DNA from: CAJBVG01 sp943371425
GTDB taxonomy: Bacteria > Bacteroidota > Bacteroidia > Sphingobacteriales > Sphingobacteriaceae
Reading direction: 5' to 3'
Assembly (NCBI GenBank): GCA_943371425.1
Contig: CALRUR010000012.1
Coordinates: forward strand, 1 to 64,000
DNA: 64,000 nucleotides
The notes under the pieces are model-generated. The model ran no database searches and was not told where the DNA came from. It saw only the letters and a list, made by a program, of their open reading frames with translations. Shown one piece after another: positions 26,465-35,109 of this stretch (positions are counted from its first letter, which is position 1; every line of letters begins with the position of its first letter). The position numbers and the translations under genes are program-made.

Positions 26465-27034
26465 TTAGTTTACCAAAGTATCTAATTTAATTGTATTTAC
26501 ATTTTGCAAAGATTTCGTATCTGCTTTAATATTTTTAATCTTTAAATCTGTTTCAAGTTTAAATAACCGATCTTGTATTAAAAGAGTATTTTTTTTAATG
26601 TTTAAATTTTCACTTTTAAGTTCTGAAACTGTTGTAAAACTAATTATTATGGTCATTAGGGCTATTATTCCAGTAAATATCTGAAAAATCGCAGATGCAT
26701 AATTATTATACAGTTGCGAGTTAATCAGTTTTCCATCATTTAAAATTGATTTAGATGAAGCAATTGATATACCTTTAGAGGATATCATGTATTTTGTTTT
26801 TGAATGATCAATTGGTTTAGTATTAATTGAGATGTCGATAACATCTTTACTTTCCCATAATACGTTTAATTGTTGGTCAATTAGATTCCTGTTATATCGA
26901 GTAATTTTAGATAATTCTTCAATAGTTAATTGTGAATTTTCATCCGAAAGCCCATTTAGTTGTTGTTCACTTCTTTTGTCTGCAAGGGTCTGCAAAATAG
27001 TATGCCTGATTTTATATGATTTGGGTATTAACAT
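26465..27034 (-). CDS. winged-helix protein with one membrane segment
   Basis: A 189-aa protein. Residues about 8-80 resemble a winged helix (HTILQTLADKR, LTIEELSKITRYNRNLIDQQL, then a beta hairpin ending YMISSKGI). A membrane helix lies at about 112-135 (AIFQIFTGIIALMTIIISF), followed by a helical, possibly coiled-coil tail. A DNA-binding domain tethered to the membrane would suit a sensor or regulator, or an effector that depolarises membranes. The family is not recognised. It is the rightmost gene before the first 130-bp repeat. Confidence 0.55.
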   Translation of the reverse strand: MLIPKSYKIRHTILQTLADKRSEQQLNGLSDENSQLTIEELSKITRYNRNLIDQQLNVLWESKDVIDISINTKPIDHSKTKYMISSKGISIASSKSILNDGKLINSQLYNNYASAIFQIFTGIIALMTIIISFTTVSELKSENLNIKKNTLLIQDRLFKLETDLKIKNIKADTKSLQNVNTIKLDTLVN

Positions 27035-27240
27035 AAATACGATTAAACTTTATTCTTATTTTTTTTATTTTAATTGTCGAATCTATTTCAAGATAACCTA
27101 ATTGCAATTATGCAACAAATAAAATTTTATAAAGCATTACAATACAGATATTTATATAATAATAAATTATTTAAAGTATTGAATTAAATATTTATTATTA
27201 TTTATATATATTGAAAAATTATTTTTTAAATTTGAATATC

Positions 27241-27370
27241 AGTACGAGTTAAGCCCTCCTACTTTTACACTGGGCTTCCAAGCGGTTACCCATTTGAAAA
27301 TCGAGAAAAAAAAGTCAATAGATATAAGGGTTTCGAGAGTTAGGTTCATTTACCCCACTCTCCGCTGAAA
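27241..27370. repeat. 130-bp direct repeat, copy A (putative att site)
   Basis: The first of three 130-bp repeats of identical length (others at 33081 and 36786). The right half, 27303-27367 (65 bp), is identical in all three, while the left half has scattered differences. The identical part holds a hairpin: GAGAGT at 27335-27340 pairs with ACTCTC at 27357-27362. It marks the junction between the large leftmost element and cassette 1. Constant spacing, one fully conserved half and position at module borders suggest a site-specific recombination site. Confidence 0.75.
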
Positions 27371-27374
27371 AATC

Positions 27375-27402
27375 AAAAACCCAGCTTTTGCTGGGTTTTT
27401 TT
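27375..27402. terminator. terminator at the left end of cassette 1
   Basis: The stem AACCCAGC/GCTGGGTT has a TTTT loop and a T tract after it. It is also terminator-like on the minus strand, for the leftward receptor operon. The same hairpin follows repeat B but not repeat C, so it belongs to the cassette end and not to the repeat. Confidence 0.8.
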
Positions 27403-27609
27403 GCGTTAAAAGGGTGCAAGAATGGGTAAATATGTACAGGTTTGGGTTTCCAACTGGTTACCCATTTCAAAATTACCCCAAAAAGGGTAACCAGTGTTTG
27501 CACAGTCTTATTCAGATTTGCACAACCGTTTTATTTTCTTTATTTTTTGTATATGTCTATCAAATAACAACTTGAGGAGTTTTTTTTGTAATATACTGTA
27601 GAAAGAGGT

Positions 27610-27663
27610 ATGGGTTCAATAAAGGAAAAATCTCCGAGGGTTCGTTTTAGGAATTTAAAATAA
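27610..27663 (+). other. 17-codon conserved mini-frame in the left-end module
   Basis: ATG-initiated frame encoding MGSIKEKSPRVRFRNLK. Cassette 2 has a matching frame at 33429 with the same KSPRVR core. A short basic N-terminus with SPRVR next to an att site could be the stub of a tyrosine recombinase whose body was lost, or a leader peptide. This is a guess. Confidence 0.3.
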
Positions 27664-27937
27664 AATACAAATTTGGATTGTTTTTAAACAAAAAAGCCGC
27701 CCAAAATGGTTTTAAATCTGTAAGGTTTTTTTAGGATATTACAACCAAGCTTATGATGGTTTTTTTTGTTAAAACTGTGCAATTAGCGTTTGCACAATCT
27801 TACACAGAGGTGTACACCTTTTTTACTTATAATTTTAAATATAAGTATCTGCTAAATAATTAATTGGAATGACTTTTCGAGTATGTGAGATTGAAGGAGC
27901 TATGGATCAAATAATTTATCAAGAAAATGTCTTTTGT

Positions 27938-30349
27938 TTAGAATTTGTAGCTGTAACCTAGTCTTATTACTTGTGTCTCATAATAGTCAGTGCTTATGTA
28001 TTTAAAGCCTTGTCCCTGAATTTCTTTTTTGATAATCATTGTGTTTAAAATATCTGTTACGTTAAGCAATAATTCGCCTTTCCCCTTATTCAAACTCTTT
28101 TTTATGCCAAGGTCTAAAGAGAAACGTTGGGCAATTTTTCCTTGAGGAATAATGTCGGGAGCTAAATAAATTAAGGTTAATTGTACGTCAAAGTTTTTAG
28201 GTAAATGAAAAGAATTATTCACTTTTATATTTCCTGAAATAATTTCTTGTTTGTCGGCTGAAAAGGTGTTTGGAACAGGATATTTATTTTCTACTCTAAA
28301 AGCATTGATTTGATTATGATACCCATTAACGTTTAAATTAAAGGAATACCATTTTGCTACTTCCTGTGACAAGACAACCTCTAAACCAGTATTATAACTT
28401 CTTCCAGCATTTTGAAATATAGCATATATCAAATTGCTATTTGGAGCAATGCTCGAAATTCGAGTGATAGTTCCGTCAGCAAAACGGTGGTAAGAGGCAG
28501 AATAAAAATACCCTTTGTTCCAACTTGTCTTATAACCAAGTTCAAATGAATTAGTAAACTGTGGTCGCAAAGCAGGATTTCCAACCTTTATAATCTCTGC
28601 GTCATCGTATTTTGGAAATATTCTTATATCCACTTCGTTTGGTCTATCAACTCTGCGATTATAAAACAATGAAATTTTATTGTGGTCGTTTATTTTGTAT
28701 GCTAATCTTACATTAGGAAATGGCTGTAAATAATTATATCCATCACTCTTATAAGTGTTGTGATTGGGATTTACATCATATTGAATTTTCACATATTCTA
28801 TTCGCAATCCTAACTCAGCTTCCCATTCCTTATTTTCAAATATATAGTTCCCATAGATAGCTGGGATTAATTCTTTGTATGTTGCCCAACCACCTGCATT
28901 AATATCTAAAACTGAATTTACACCAGGAATAAACTGCATATTTGTTGGAATATTTCTATTACGAATTTTTACACCTGTTTCAATTCGACCGTATTTCAAA
29001 GGTTTAATGTAATCAAAATTAAAGTCATAAACTTGCTCGTCTGATAATAATTTAAAGGCATCTGTTCCATTTGTTGTCGGCAAATAGTTGTCATAAAAAT
29101 ATTTTTCATCCTCTCTATGAAATGAATAGTTCAACCCAATATTTAAAAAATGACCCGCCTGTTTAAATTTATGCTGATAGGCAGCAGTTGCCATTATTGT
29201 TGTTTTTAGCTCATCCTCCAAAAATTGCCACAATCTTTGTCTTTCAGTATTATCGGCATTAAAAAAAGGTTGGTCGCCTCTGTCAATTATTTTTTCTCTA
29301 CCGAATAATGTTGAAATTGTAAGTGTGTTGTTTTGATTCATACTCCAATCAAAACCTGTCTTTGAAGTAAAAAAGTTGGTATTCCGATTTCTTTTTAATT
29401 GTTGATTAATAATAGTTCCATCATCATAGCTTCTTGTCACAAATTCGTTCTTGTTTAGGGTTTGTGTATAAAGATTGTCTGCTTGAAAAAATACGTTGAT
29501 CTTCTTTTTTCTATAATTAATTGATAAGGATGGATTTATTTTAGGTGTAAATTGATATTGAGGTCTAATGGTTGGTAGGTTTTCTTGCCGAACCCATAAC
29601 GAGCCTAAACCAGTTGTGAAACCAACTTTTCCATTAAAACCTTCTTGTTTGTTTTTCTTCATTAAAATATTTATGATGCCTGCATTTCCATTTGCATCAT
29701 ACTTTGATGAAGGATTGTTAATGATTTCTATTTTTTCAATTGCAGAAGCAGGAATATTATCTAAACCCGATTGACTTCCAAATCCAGTTAAGGCAGTTTG
29801 TTTGCCATCAATTAATACGGTTACTTTATTATTTCCTCTTAATTGCACCTTTCCATCTTGAACTGTTACTCCTGGCAAATTTTGCATTGTTTGTAAAGCT
29901 GAACCTCCACTTTGACCGATGTTATCTTCAACCTTAAAAGACTTTTTGTCCATTTTATCACCTACTTCATCCTGTTTAGCCGAGATAACAACTTCACCTA
30001 ATGTTTTATTATCTTCTTCTAAATTTATTGTAGATATATCCAAAAATTCGGAAAGACTTCCAACATAAATAGTTTGCCTTTTGGTAATATAGCCAATAAA
30101 AGAAATTTCAAAGTAATAGTTGTTTGGTTTAATATTAGAAAGAGTAAAACGGCCTTCTTCGTTACTAACTGTTCCTGTCACAAATGCACTATCTTTTTCG
30201 GTTTTCAATACTACATTTACATAAGACAAAGCAGATTTATTCGCTTTGTCTTTTATTAAACCTGATATGGTAACCCCATTGTTTTGACCAAATGAATATG
30301 AAGTCAAAACAGTAACTAAGATTACTAAAGAAATTAATTTGGCACGCAT
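27938..30349 (-). CDS. outer-membrane beta-barrel receptor (TonB-receptor-like)
   Basis: An 803-aa protein with a signal peptide (to about residue 21). A carboxypeptidase-regulatory-like beta domain follows (about 25-110: ISGLIKDKANKSALSYVNVVL, then FEISFIGY). The plug domain (about 120-235) has LQTMQNLPGVTVQDG, VTVLIDGKQT and IEIINNPSSKYDANGNAGIINI. The remainder is a long beta-barrel ending in the outer-membrane signature LGYSYKF. It belongs to the Bacteroidota outer-membrane beta-barrel receptor group and probably imports a metal chelate or small ligand. It is last in a leftward operon with a PepSY-like protein and a two-component pair, which suggests ligand-dependent expression. Confidence 0.88.
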   Translation of the reverse strand: MRAKLISLVILVTVLTSYSFGQNNGVTISGLIKDKANKSALSYVNVVLKTEKDSAFVTGTVSNEEGRFTLSNIKPNNYYFEISFIGYITKRQTIYVGSLSEFLDISTINLEEDNKTLGEVVISAKQDEVGDKMDKKSFKVEDNIGQSGGSALQTMQNLPGVTVQDGKVQLRGNNKVTVLIDGKQTALTGFGSQSGLDNIPASAIEKIEIINNPSSKYDANGNAGIINILMKKNKQEGFNGKVGFTTGLGSLWVRQENLPTIRPQYQFTPKINPSLSINYRKKKINVFFQADNLYTQTLNKNEFVTRSYDDGTIINQQLKRNRNTNFFTSKTGFDWSMNQNNTLTISTLFGREKIIDRGDQPFFNADNTERQRLWQFLEDELKTTIMATAAYQHKFKQAGHFLNIGLNYSFHREDEKYFYDNYLPTTNGTDAFKLLSDEQVYDFNFDYIKPLKYGRIETGVKIRNRNIPTNMQFIPGVNSVLDINAGGWATYKELIPAIYGNYIFENKEWEAELGLRIEYVKIQYDVNPNHNTYKSDGYNYLQPFPNVRLAYKINDHNKISLFYNRRVDRPNEVDIRIFPKYDDAEIIKVGNPALRPQFTNSFELGYKTSWNKGYFYSASYHRFADGTITRISSIAPNSNLIYAIFQNAGRSYNTGLEVVLSQEVAKWYSFNLNVNGYHNQINAFRVENKYPVPNTFSADKQEIISGNIKVNNSFHLPKNFDVQLTLIYLAPDIIPQGKIAQRFSLDLGIKKSLNKGKGELLLNVTDILNTMIIKKEIQGQGFKYISTDYYETQVIRLGYSYKF

Positions 30350-30364
30350 TATTACTTAGTAAAT

Positions 30365-30793
30365 TTAGTTTTGAATTTCTTTTATAAATTTTCCATTACT
30401 ATCAAAAAGCAAATCCATTCCTTTAATTTCTGCTTCGTAAGTTACTATGCCTTTAACATCAGTAATTTTTGCAGCCTCTTTTACATTCTGCCCTTTGTAG
30501 TTCGCCATTACATATTCTAAAACTCCCTTTGGCAATTGGTTTAATTCGATCTCAATTTCGGTTTCTAACAAGTTGCCTTGTGCATCAAATAAAACCGATT
30601 GCTCCGATTTGTTCATCTCAAATTCTACTTCAAAATTGACACCTTCCTTTTCCCACTTATCTGCTTTTACTTGGGGGAAATTCTTTTGAAAAGCTGTTTT
30701 TACTGAAGCAGGAACATCTTTTTCCTGTAATTTTTGTGCGAAGGTGAGTGATGTAATCATCGCTGCAACCATCATTAATGCTAACTTTTTCAT
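30365..30793 (-). CDS. secreted PepSY-like protein
   Basis: A 142-aa protein with a signal peptide (about residues 1-19, LALMMVAAMITSLTFAQ). Two PepSY-like repeats follow, each beginning with a helix (VPASVKTAFQKNFPQVKADKW; LPKGVLEYVMANYKGQ) and ending in a beta sheet with a D-x-x-G turn. This family occurs next to two-component systems and outer-membrane receptors in Bacteroidota and is thought to be a periplasmic modulator; the ligand is unknown. It lies 15 bp upstream of the receptor gene and 72 bp downstream of the kinase gene. Confidence 0.75.
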   Translation of the reverse strand: MKKLALMMVAAMITSLTFAQKLQEKDVPASVKTAFQKNFPQVKADKWEKEGVNFEVEFEMNKSEQSVLFDAQGNLLETEIEIELNQLPKGVLEYVMANYKGQNVKEAAKITDVKGIVTYEAEIKGMDLLFDSNGKFIKEIQN

Positions 30794-30865
30794 TGTTTTG
30801 TTTATTTATTTGTTTAAAATCTACAGGACAAAGTTGCAACCCGATTTAGAAGAAAATTAGAATTT

Positions 30866-32131
30866 TTAGAAAGCCACAGAAAAAGAATGAAAATTGTTTG
30901 CAAATGAGTAGGAAATCTTCCAGTTATTCAGGTCTGCAATTTTCTTGATAATAGCCAAACCCAAACCATTACCCTGCTCTGATGGATTGGATTTAGAAAA
31001 GCGTATGAACAGTTTATCGGCAACTAAGGTTTGTGATTGACCTGTGTTTGAAAATGTAAGTGAATGATTTGAGAGAGTAACTAAAACCTGACCATCATTT
31101 ACATTGTGCCTGATAGCATTTAAAAATAAATTGCTGATAAGAATTTCTGCTAAAGCTGGATTTGATTTTACTGCAACAGATTCTTTCATTTCTGTTTTTA
31201 TAATTAGGTTCTTTGCTTTTGCCTGCTCCGTAAAAAAGTCAAAGTGTTTCTCAATTGCCTCGTTCAAATTAATTGTTTGCTTCTCGTTGTAAATGTCGTT
31301 TTCCATCTTAGATAGCAACAATAGGTTTTTGTTCAAACGATTTAGACGTGAAACGCTATCGTTCAAGGAACTCAGCATTTTATACTGTTCCTGTGTGAAA
31401 TCAGAGTTTTGGATAAGGTTATCAATTTTTGCTTGAAAAACTGCCAAGGGCGTTTGCAGTTCATGAGCTGCATTTTCAACAAATTCTCTTTGAGTATTGT
31501 AGATTGAGGTATTCTTGTAAATCAATTTTTCAATACTTTTATTTAAACGATTAAATTCTTCAATATTTGTTTCAATAAAAATTGGCTGATTTGATTTATC
31601 AATTTCAAACTTCTCAATTTGACTTAACGTTTTGTAAAATGGTTTCCAAAGATTGATGGATAATCTTTTTGTGATTACAAATAAGCCAACAAGTAATAGA
31701 GAAATAATAACCAAAAAAAGTATTGCTATGCTCTTCATTAAATCCTCAGTTTCCACTAAGTTAATTCGTGCTGAATACGTATATGGATAGCCTTCTATGA
31801 GAATAGAAGCATTAAGTTCACGGTATGGTTCGGTTTCTGCGTCTAAAGTATCATAGTAAGAGTTATAAAAGATAGTGTCGTTACCCGAATTTTTAAAAGG
31901 CTCAATCTTATTATTTCTATTGTATTTGTTCCAATTTGGGATTTCTGCGGTTGTTAAAGTAGGCAATGAATATTTCAAAAATTCATACTTATGGAGTATG
32001 AGTGTTTCATCTGTTTCTTCAATGTATAACCTCTCGGTAACATAATAGAACAAAGGTGCGGACACGATTAATAGAATCACTGAAAAAAGTATATAAACCG
32101 TTGATGTTTTATGTAATAGTTTTTTAGTCAT
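30866..32131 (-). CDS. sensor histidine kinase
   Basis: A 421-aa membrane kinase with two membrane helices (about residues 11-31 and 133-155) around a periplasmic sensor of about 100 aa. The DHp helix has the phospho-accepting His in ENAAHELQTPLAVFQAKI (about 220). The ATPase domain shows ISNLFLNAIRHN (N box) and GNGLGLAIIKKI (G box). The gene overlaps the response-regulator gene by 8 bp, so the two are a cognate pair. The short distance to the PepSY-like and receptor genes suggests these are its targets. Confidence 0.88.
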   Translation of the reverse strand: MTKKLLHKTSTVYILFSVILLIVSAPLFYYVTERLYIEETDETLILHKYEFLKYSLPTLTTAEIPNWNKYNRNNKIEPFKNSGNDTIFYNSYYDTLDAETEPYRELNASILIEGYPYTYSARINLVETEDLMKSIAILFLVIISLLLVGLFVITKRLSINLWKPFYKTLSQIEKFEIDKSNQPIFIETNIEEFNRLNKSIEKLIYKNTSIYNTQREFVENAAHELQTPLAVFQAKIDNLIQNSDFTQEQYKMLSSLNDSVSRLNRLNKNLLLLSKMENDIYNEKQTINLNEAIEKHFDFFTEQAKAKNLIIKTEMKESVAVKSNPALAEILISNLFLNAIRHNVNDGQVLVTLSNHSLTFSNTGQSQTLVADKLFIRFSKSNPSEQGNGLGLAIIKKIADLNNWKISYSFANNFHSFSVAF

Positions 32132-32807
32132 TCTGCCATTTGTAACCTAATCCGTAAACTGTTTTTATGTAATCGTTGCAACATGCTTCTTTCAATTTGT
32201 TTTTTAAGTTTTTTATATGAGCATAAACAAAATCCTGATTGTCAAGCATATCAGCCATATCTCCTGAAAGATGCTCAGCTATAGCACTTTTTGAAAGTAC
32301 TCTATTTTCATTACCGATTAAATATAAAAGCAAATCAATTTCCTTTTTTGTGATGTCAATTTTCTTAGTGTTTACTTTTACGGTTTTGGAAAGTAAATCA
32401 ATTTCAATTTCATTGAATGCAACAAGGTTGTTGCCTTTAAAGTTTTTTCGCCTGATAAGGGCTTGTATTCTTACAAATAATTCCGATAAATGAAAGGGTT
32501 TTGTTAGGTAATCATCTGCACCCAAATTGAAACCTTCTATTCTTGTTTCTAAAGTTTCTTTTGCCGAGATTATAATTACCCCTTCGGTTTTGTTTTGTCT
32601 TTTCAGCTCTTTTAATATTTCAAAACCATTACCGTCTGGCAACATTAGGTCAAGCAATATACAGTCATAGTCATAGATTGAAATTTTGTCAATGGCTGTT
32701 TTTGCATTATCAACCAATTCACATACAAAACTGTTGCCTGTCAAATAGGTTTTAATGCTATTTGCCAATTCCTGTTCGTCTTCTATCAGCAATAATTTCA
32801 TATTCAA
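32124..32807 (-). CDS. OmpR-family response regulator
   Basis: A 227-aa regulator. The receiver domain has acidic residues in LLIEDEQELAN, the phosphorylated Asp in CILLDLMLPDGNGFEIL (about residue 54) and the Lys in YLTKPFHLSEL. The winged-helix output domain ends YIKTVYGLGYKWQND. It is the first gene of the cassette's leftward operon. The 273-bp stretch upstream (32808-33080) holds its promoter region and no gene; nothing else is recognised there. Confidence 0.9.
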   Translation of the reverse strand: MNMKLLLIEDEQELANSIKTYLTGNSFVCELVDNAKTAIDKISIYDYDCILLDLMLPDGNGFEILKELKRQNKTEGVIIISAKETLETRIEGFNLGADDYLTKPFHLSELFVRIQALIRRKNFKGNNLVAFNEIEIDLLSKTVKVNTKKIDITKKEIDLLLYLIGNENRVLSKSAIAEHLSGDMADMLDNQDFVYAHIKNLKNKLKEACCNDYIKTVYGLGYKWQND

Positions 32808-33080
32808 AGATATGTATTCAATTTAGAAGAAATTTAGAATTTCAGAATAATAGAGGGGTCGCTAGATGGTTTATCCCCAAAGAATTGGTACAGATTTTTA
32901 TAATTAGTTTTATAAATTCACTCTCCAACTACTTAATTTATTAGACATAGTGTAAGTTATAAAATAGCATGAAGTTATTATTTAACAAGACATTAAAATG
33001 TTTTAAACTTTCGCTATATCCAGTTCTCATACTTTTGTGCTCATATAAGTAATAAAAATTATTTCCTATATTTGACTACC

Positions 33081-33210
33081 AGTTCGAGTCAATCCCTCCT
33101 ACTTTTACACTGGGTTTCCAAGCGGTTACCCATTTGAAATTTGAGAAAAAAAAGTCAATAGATATAAGGGTTTCGAGAGTTAGGTTCATTTACCCCACTC
33201 TCCGCTGAAA
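33081..33210. repeat. 130-bp direct repeat, copy B (putative att site)
   Basis: Same length as copies A and C, with about six differences from A, all in the left half. The 65 bp from 33143 to 33207 are identical to the other two copies. It shares about 15 bp more with copy C to its left (TTTGACTACC). It divides cassette 1 from cassette 2. Confidence 0.75.
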
Positions 33211-33212
33211 AC

Positions 33213-33244
33213 TCAAAAACCCAGCTTTTGCTGGGTTTTTTTTT
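33213..33244. terminator. terminator at the left end of cassette 2
   Basis: The stem AACCCAGC/GCTGGGTT, TTTT loop and T9 tract are the same hairpin as after repeat A. It would end the leftward cassette 2 operon as well as any rightward read-through. Confidence 0.8.
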
Positions 33245-33428
33245 GTTAAAACTGTGCAAGAATGTACAAGAGTGAATAAAACTGTGCAATTTTTTTAAAA
33301 AAAGGGTAACCAGTGTTTGCACACTCTTATTCAAATTTGCACATGGCTTTTATTTTCTGGATTTTTTGTAGATGTCTATCAAATAACTACTTGAGAGGTT
33401 TTTCAGGAAATATATTATAAAATTAGGC

Positions 33429-33470
33429 ATGAGTTCAAAGAAGACAAAATCTCCGAGGGTTCGATTATAA
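33429..33470 (+). other. 13-codon conserved mini-frame in the left-end module
   Basis: ATG-initiated frame encoding MSSKKTKSPRVRL, the counterpart of the frame at 27610. The nucleotides AAATCTCCGAGGGTTCG are identical in both. It may be a recombinase stub or a leader; real translation is uncertain. Confidence 0.3.
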
Positions 33471-33594
33471 ATTTAAGATAAAATACAAATTTGGATTGTT
33501 TTTTAATCAAAAAAGCAACCCAAAATGGTCTTAAATCTGTAAAGTTTTTTTTGGACATGTAAGGTTTTTGCAACTATGTCTGCTAGCGCTTTTT

Positions 33595-35106
33595 TCACAT
33601 TTTTATATTCAACCATTTATTTGTCCCACCACAAAGCCAAATTGCTCTTAGTCCAAACTCTTTTAAAAGTTTTGCTCCATCTGCTGACCGTCCGCCTCCT
33701 TTACCACAAACTGTAACATATTGAAAATTCTTGTCGAGCTGTGAAATTTTACCTTTCAGTTCTTGAAGTGAAATATTCAAGGCATTTGGAATGTGTCCTT
33801 GTTCATATTCCTCTTTGCTTCTTACGTCAATGATTTGAATTTTTTTGTTCGATAGAAGTGCTTGTTTTACTTCTTCCACTTCAATACATTCTTTGGTTAT
33901 TTTTATTTGTTCGGGCATACGAAACTTGATTATAAATGAAGATGTAATTGTTAGTCCACCAATAAGAATAATGGCGTATTCAATACCGAATAAGTCGGCT
34001 GTAACACCTGAAATTATGGCTCCAAAAGCATAGCCTAAATCTCTCCAAAGTCGGAATGTTCCAATACTTTCTGCTCTTTGGTTGGGACTTGTCGCTTGTG
34101 CGATAGTTGATAAAAATGTAGGATAAACCAATGCAGTGCCTAAACCTAAAATTGCAGAAATAGAAACTAATACATAAAAGTCACTACTAAACGGAATAAG
34201 TAAAATTGCAATCCCCTGTAAAAGCATTCCCCAAAATAGCATTGCTTTTTTTGAGTAATTGTCAGACATTTTACCTGTAAAAAGTTGTCCGATACCCCAA
34301 ACAGTTGGATAAACAGCAGTTATTATACCTATATTTGCATTGTCAAAGTTTAGCGACAAAAGAATTATTGGTAGCAAGCCCCATATCATTCCGTCATTCA
34401 AATTGTTTACAAGTCCTGCCTGTGTTACTGAACTTAATGTTTTGTTTTTGAAAGTTGTTTCTAAAAACACATTGTCAAGTTGTGTTGTATTGTCAGTGGC
34501 ATTTTCTTTATGAACAAAAACTCTTGTGTCTTTTACCCAGAGTAAAGTTAAGACTAAGCCAATAATAGAGATTAAAATTCCAATGTAAAATGGATAAGGT
34601 GTAATACCATAAGTATTAGCAATATAACCTGTTAAGAATGCAACTACGCCAACTGCAAAATATCCTGCAAATTCATTTAAACCCATTGCAAATCCTCGAT
34701 CTTTTTCACCAACTAAATCAATTTTCATTACTACTGTGCTACTCCAAGTCAGTCCTTGACTAATACCTAAAAGCATATTGGCAAAAATCACCCAATTCCA
34801 ACTTGGTGCATATATGAGTATAAAGGGAATTGGAATAGCAATAAGCCAACCAAATAAAAGTAAATTCCTACGTCCGAATTTATTCGCAAGTCGTCCTGTG
34901 AAATAGTTTGCAATGGCTTTGGTAAGACCGAATGCTGTAATGAATGATAGTATTGCTGTCTTTGAAGCTACTCCAAACTCCAATTCTGCAAACTGCGGAA
35001 AAATAGTCCTTTCCATTCCTATCATTCCACCAACAAAAGCGTTTACAATTACTAAAATGGTAAATTGTTTCCAGTTTTCTTTTAGTCCAAGTTTTACATT
35101 TTCCAT
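33595..35106 (-). CDS. MFS transporter fused to a rhodanese domain
   Basis: A 503-aa protein. Residues about 15-395 form a major-facilitator transporter with about 12 helices; the loop motif GRLANKFGRRNLL and VVMKIDLVGEKDRGFAMGLNE are typical. The C-terminal 100 residues are a rhodanese: IIDVRSKEEYEQGHIPNALNI, then the catalytic Cys in VTVCGKGGGRSADGAKLL (about residue 464). The transporter probably moves a small sulfur compound or anion, with the cytoplasmic rhodanese handling sulfane sulfur. It lies three bases after a DsrE-family gene in a leftward five-gene operon led by an ArsR-type regulator, all consistent with sulfur or metalloid stress. Confidence 0.82.
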   Translation of the reverse strand: MENVKLGLKENWKQFTILVIVNAFVGGMIGMERTIFPQFAELEFGVASKTAILSFITAFGLTKAIANYFTGRLANKFGRRNLLLFGWLIAIPIPFILIYAPSWNWVIFANMLLGISQGLTWSSTVVMKIDLVGEKDRGFAMGLNEFAGYFAVGVVAFLTGYIANTYGITPYPFYIGILISIIGLVLTLLWVKDTRVFVHKENATDNTTQLDNVFLETTFKNKTLSSVTQAGLVNNLNDGMIWGLLPIILLSLNFDNANIGIITAVYPTVWGIGQLFTGKMSDNYSKKAMLFWGMLLQGIAILLIPFSSDFYVLVSISAILGLGTALVYPTFLSTIAQATSPNQRAESIGTFRLWRDLGYAFGAIISGVTADLFGIEYAIILIGGLTITSSFIIKFRMPEQIKITKECIEVEEVKQALLSNKKIQIIDVRSKEEYEQGHIPNALNISLQELKGKISQLDKNFQYVTVCGKGGGRSADGAKLLKEFGLRAIWLCGGTNKWLNIKM

Positions 35107-35109
35107 AAT

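Larger units (their letters stand above)
27371..27740. repeat. conserved left-end module of cassette 1
   Basis: This stretch matches 33211-33560 with small indels. It contains the terminator, a partial copy of the repeat's left arm (GGTTTCCAACTGGTTACCC near 27449), the inverse GGGTAACCAGTG, two TTTGCACA sites exactly 20 bp apart (27497, 27517), a short conserved frame at 27610 and an AT-rich tail. A further TTTGCACA lies at 27789, facing a TGTGCAA at 27776. The rest of the 567-bp gene-free region 27371-27937 shows nothing else. The layout resembles arm-type recombinase sites next to an att core. Confidence 0.65.
33211..33560. repeat. conserved left-end module of cassette 2
   Basis: Matches the module at 27371-27740 over most of its length: terminator, GTGCAAGAATG, GGGTAACCAGTG, two TTTGCACA sites again exactly 20 bp apart (33316, 33336), TGTCTATCAAATAAC, the KSPRVR mini-frame and an AT-rich tail. 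The gene-free stretch 33211-33594 holds nothing else visible. Conservation between two cassettes with unrelated cargo implies that the end itself is functional. Confidence 0.65.

Noticed and set aside
27340..27346. GTTAGGT as an integron attC core site
   Set aside because: It fits GTTRRRY, but no partner RYYYAAC core or imperfect palindrome of attC form is present, nor an integron integrase.
27315..27503. 62-codon minus-strand frame across repeat A
   Set aside because: It spans the repeat, terminator and left-end module, has no homologous frame of equal length at B or C, and no ribosome binding context.
33075..33110. tRNA-like TTCGAGTC loop at the left edge of repeat B
   Set aside because: Flanking bases do not pair as a T-stem, and the sequence is TACGAGTT and TAAGAGTC in the other copies.
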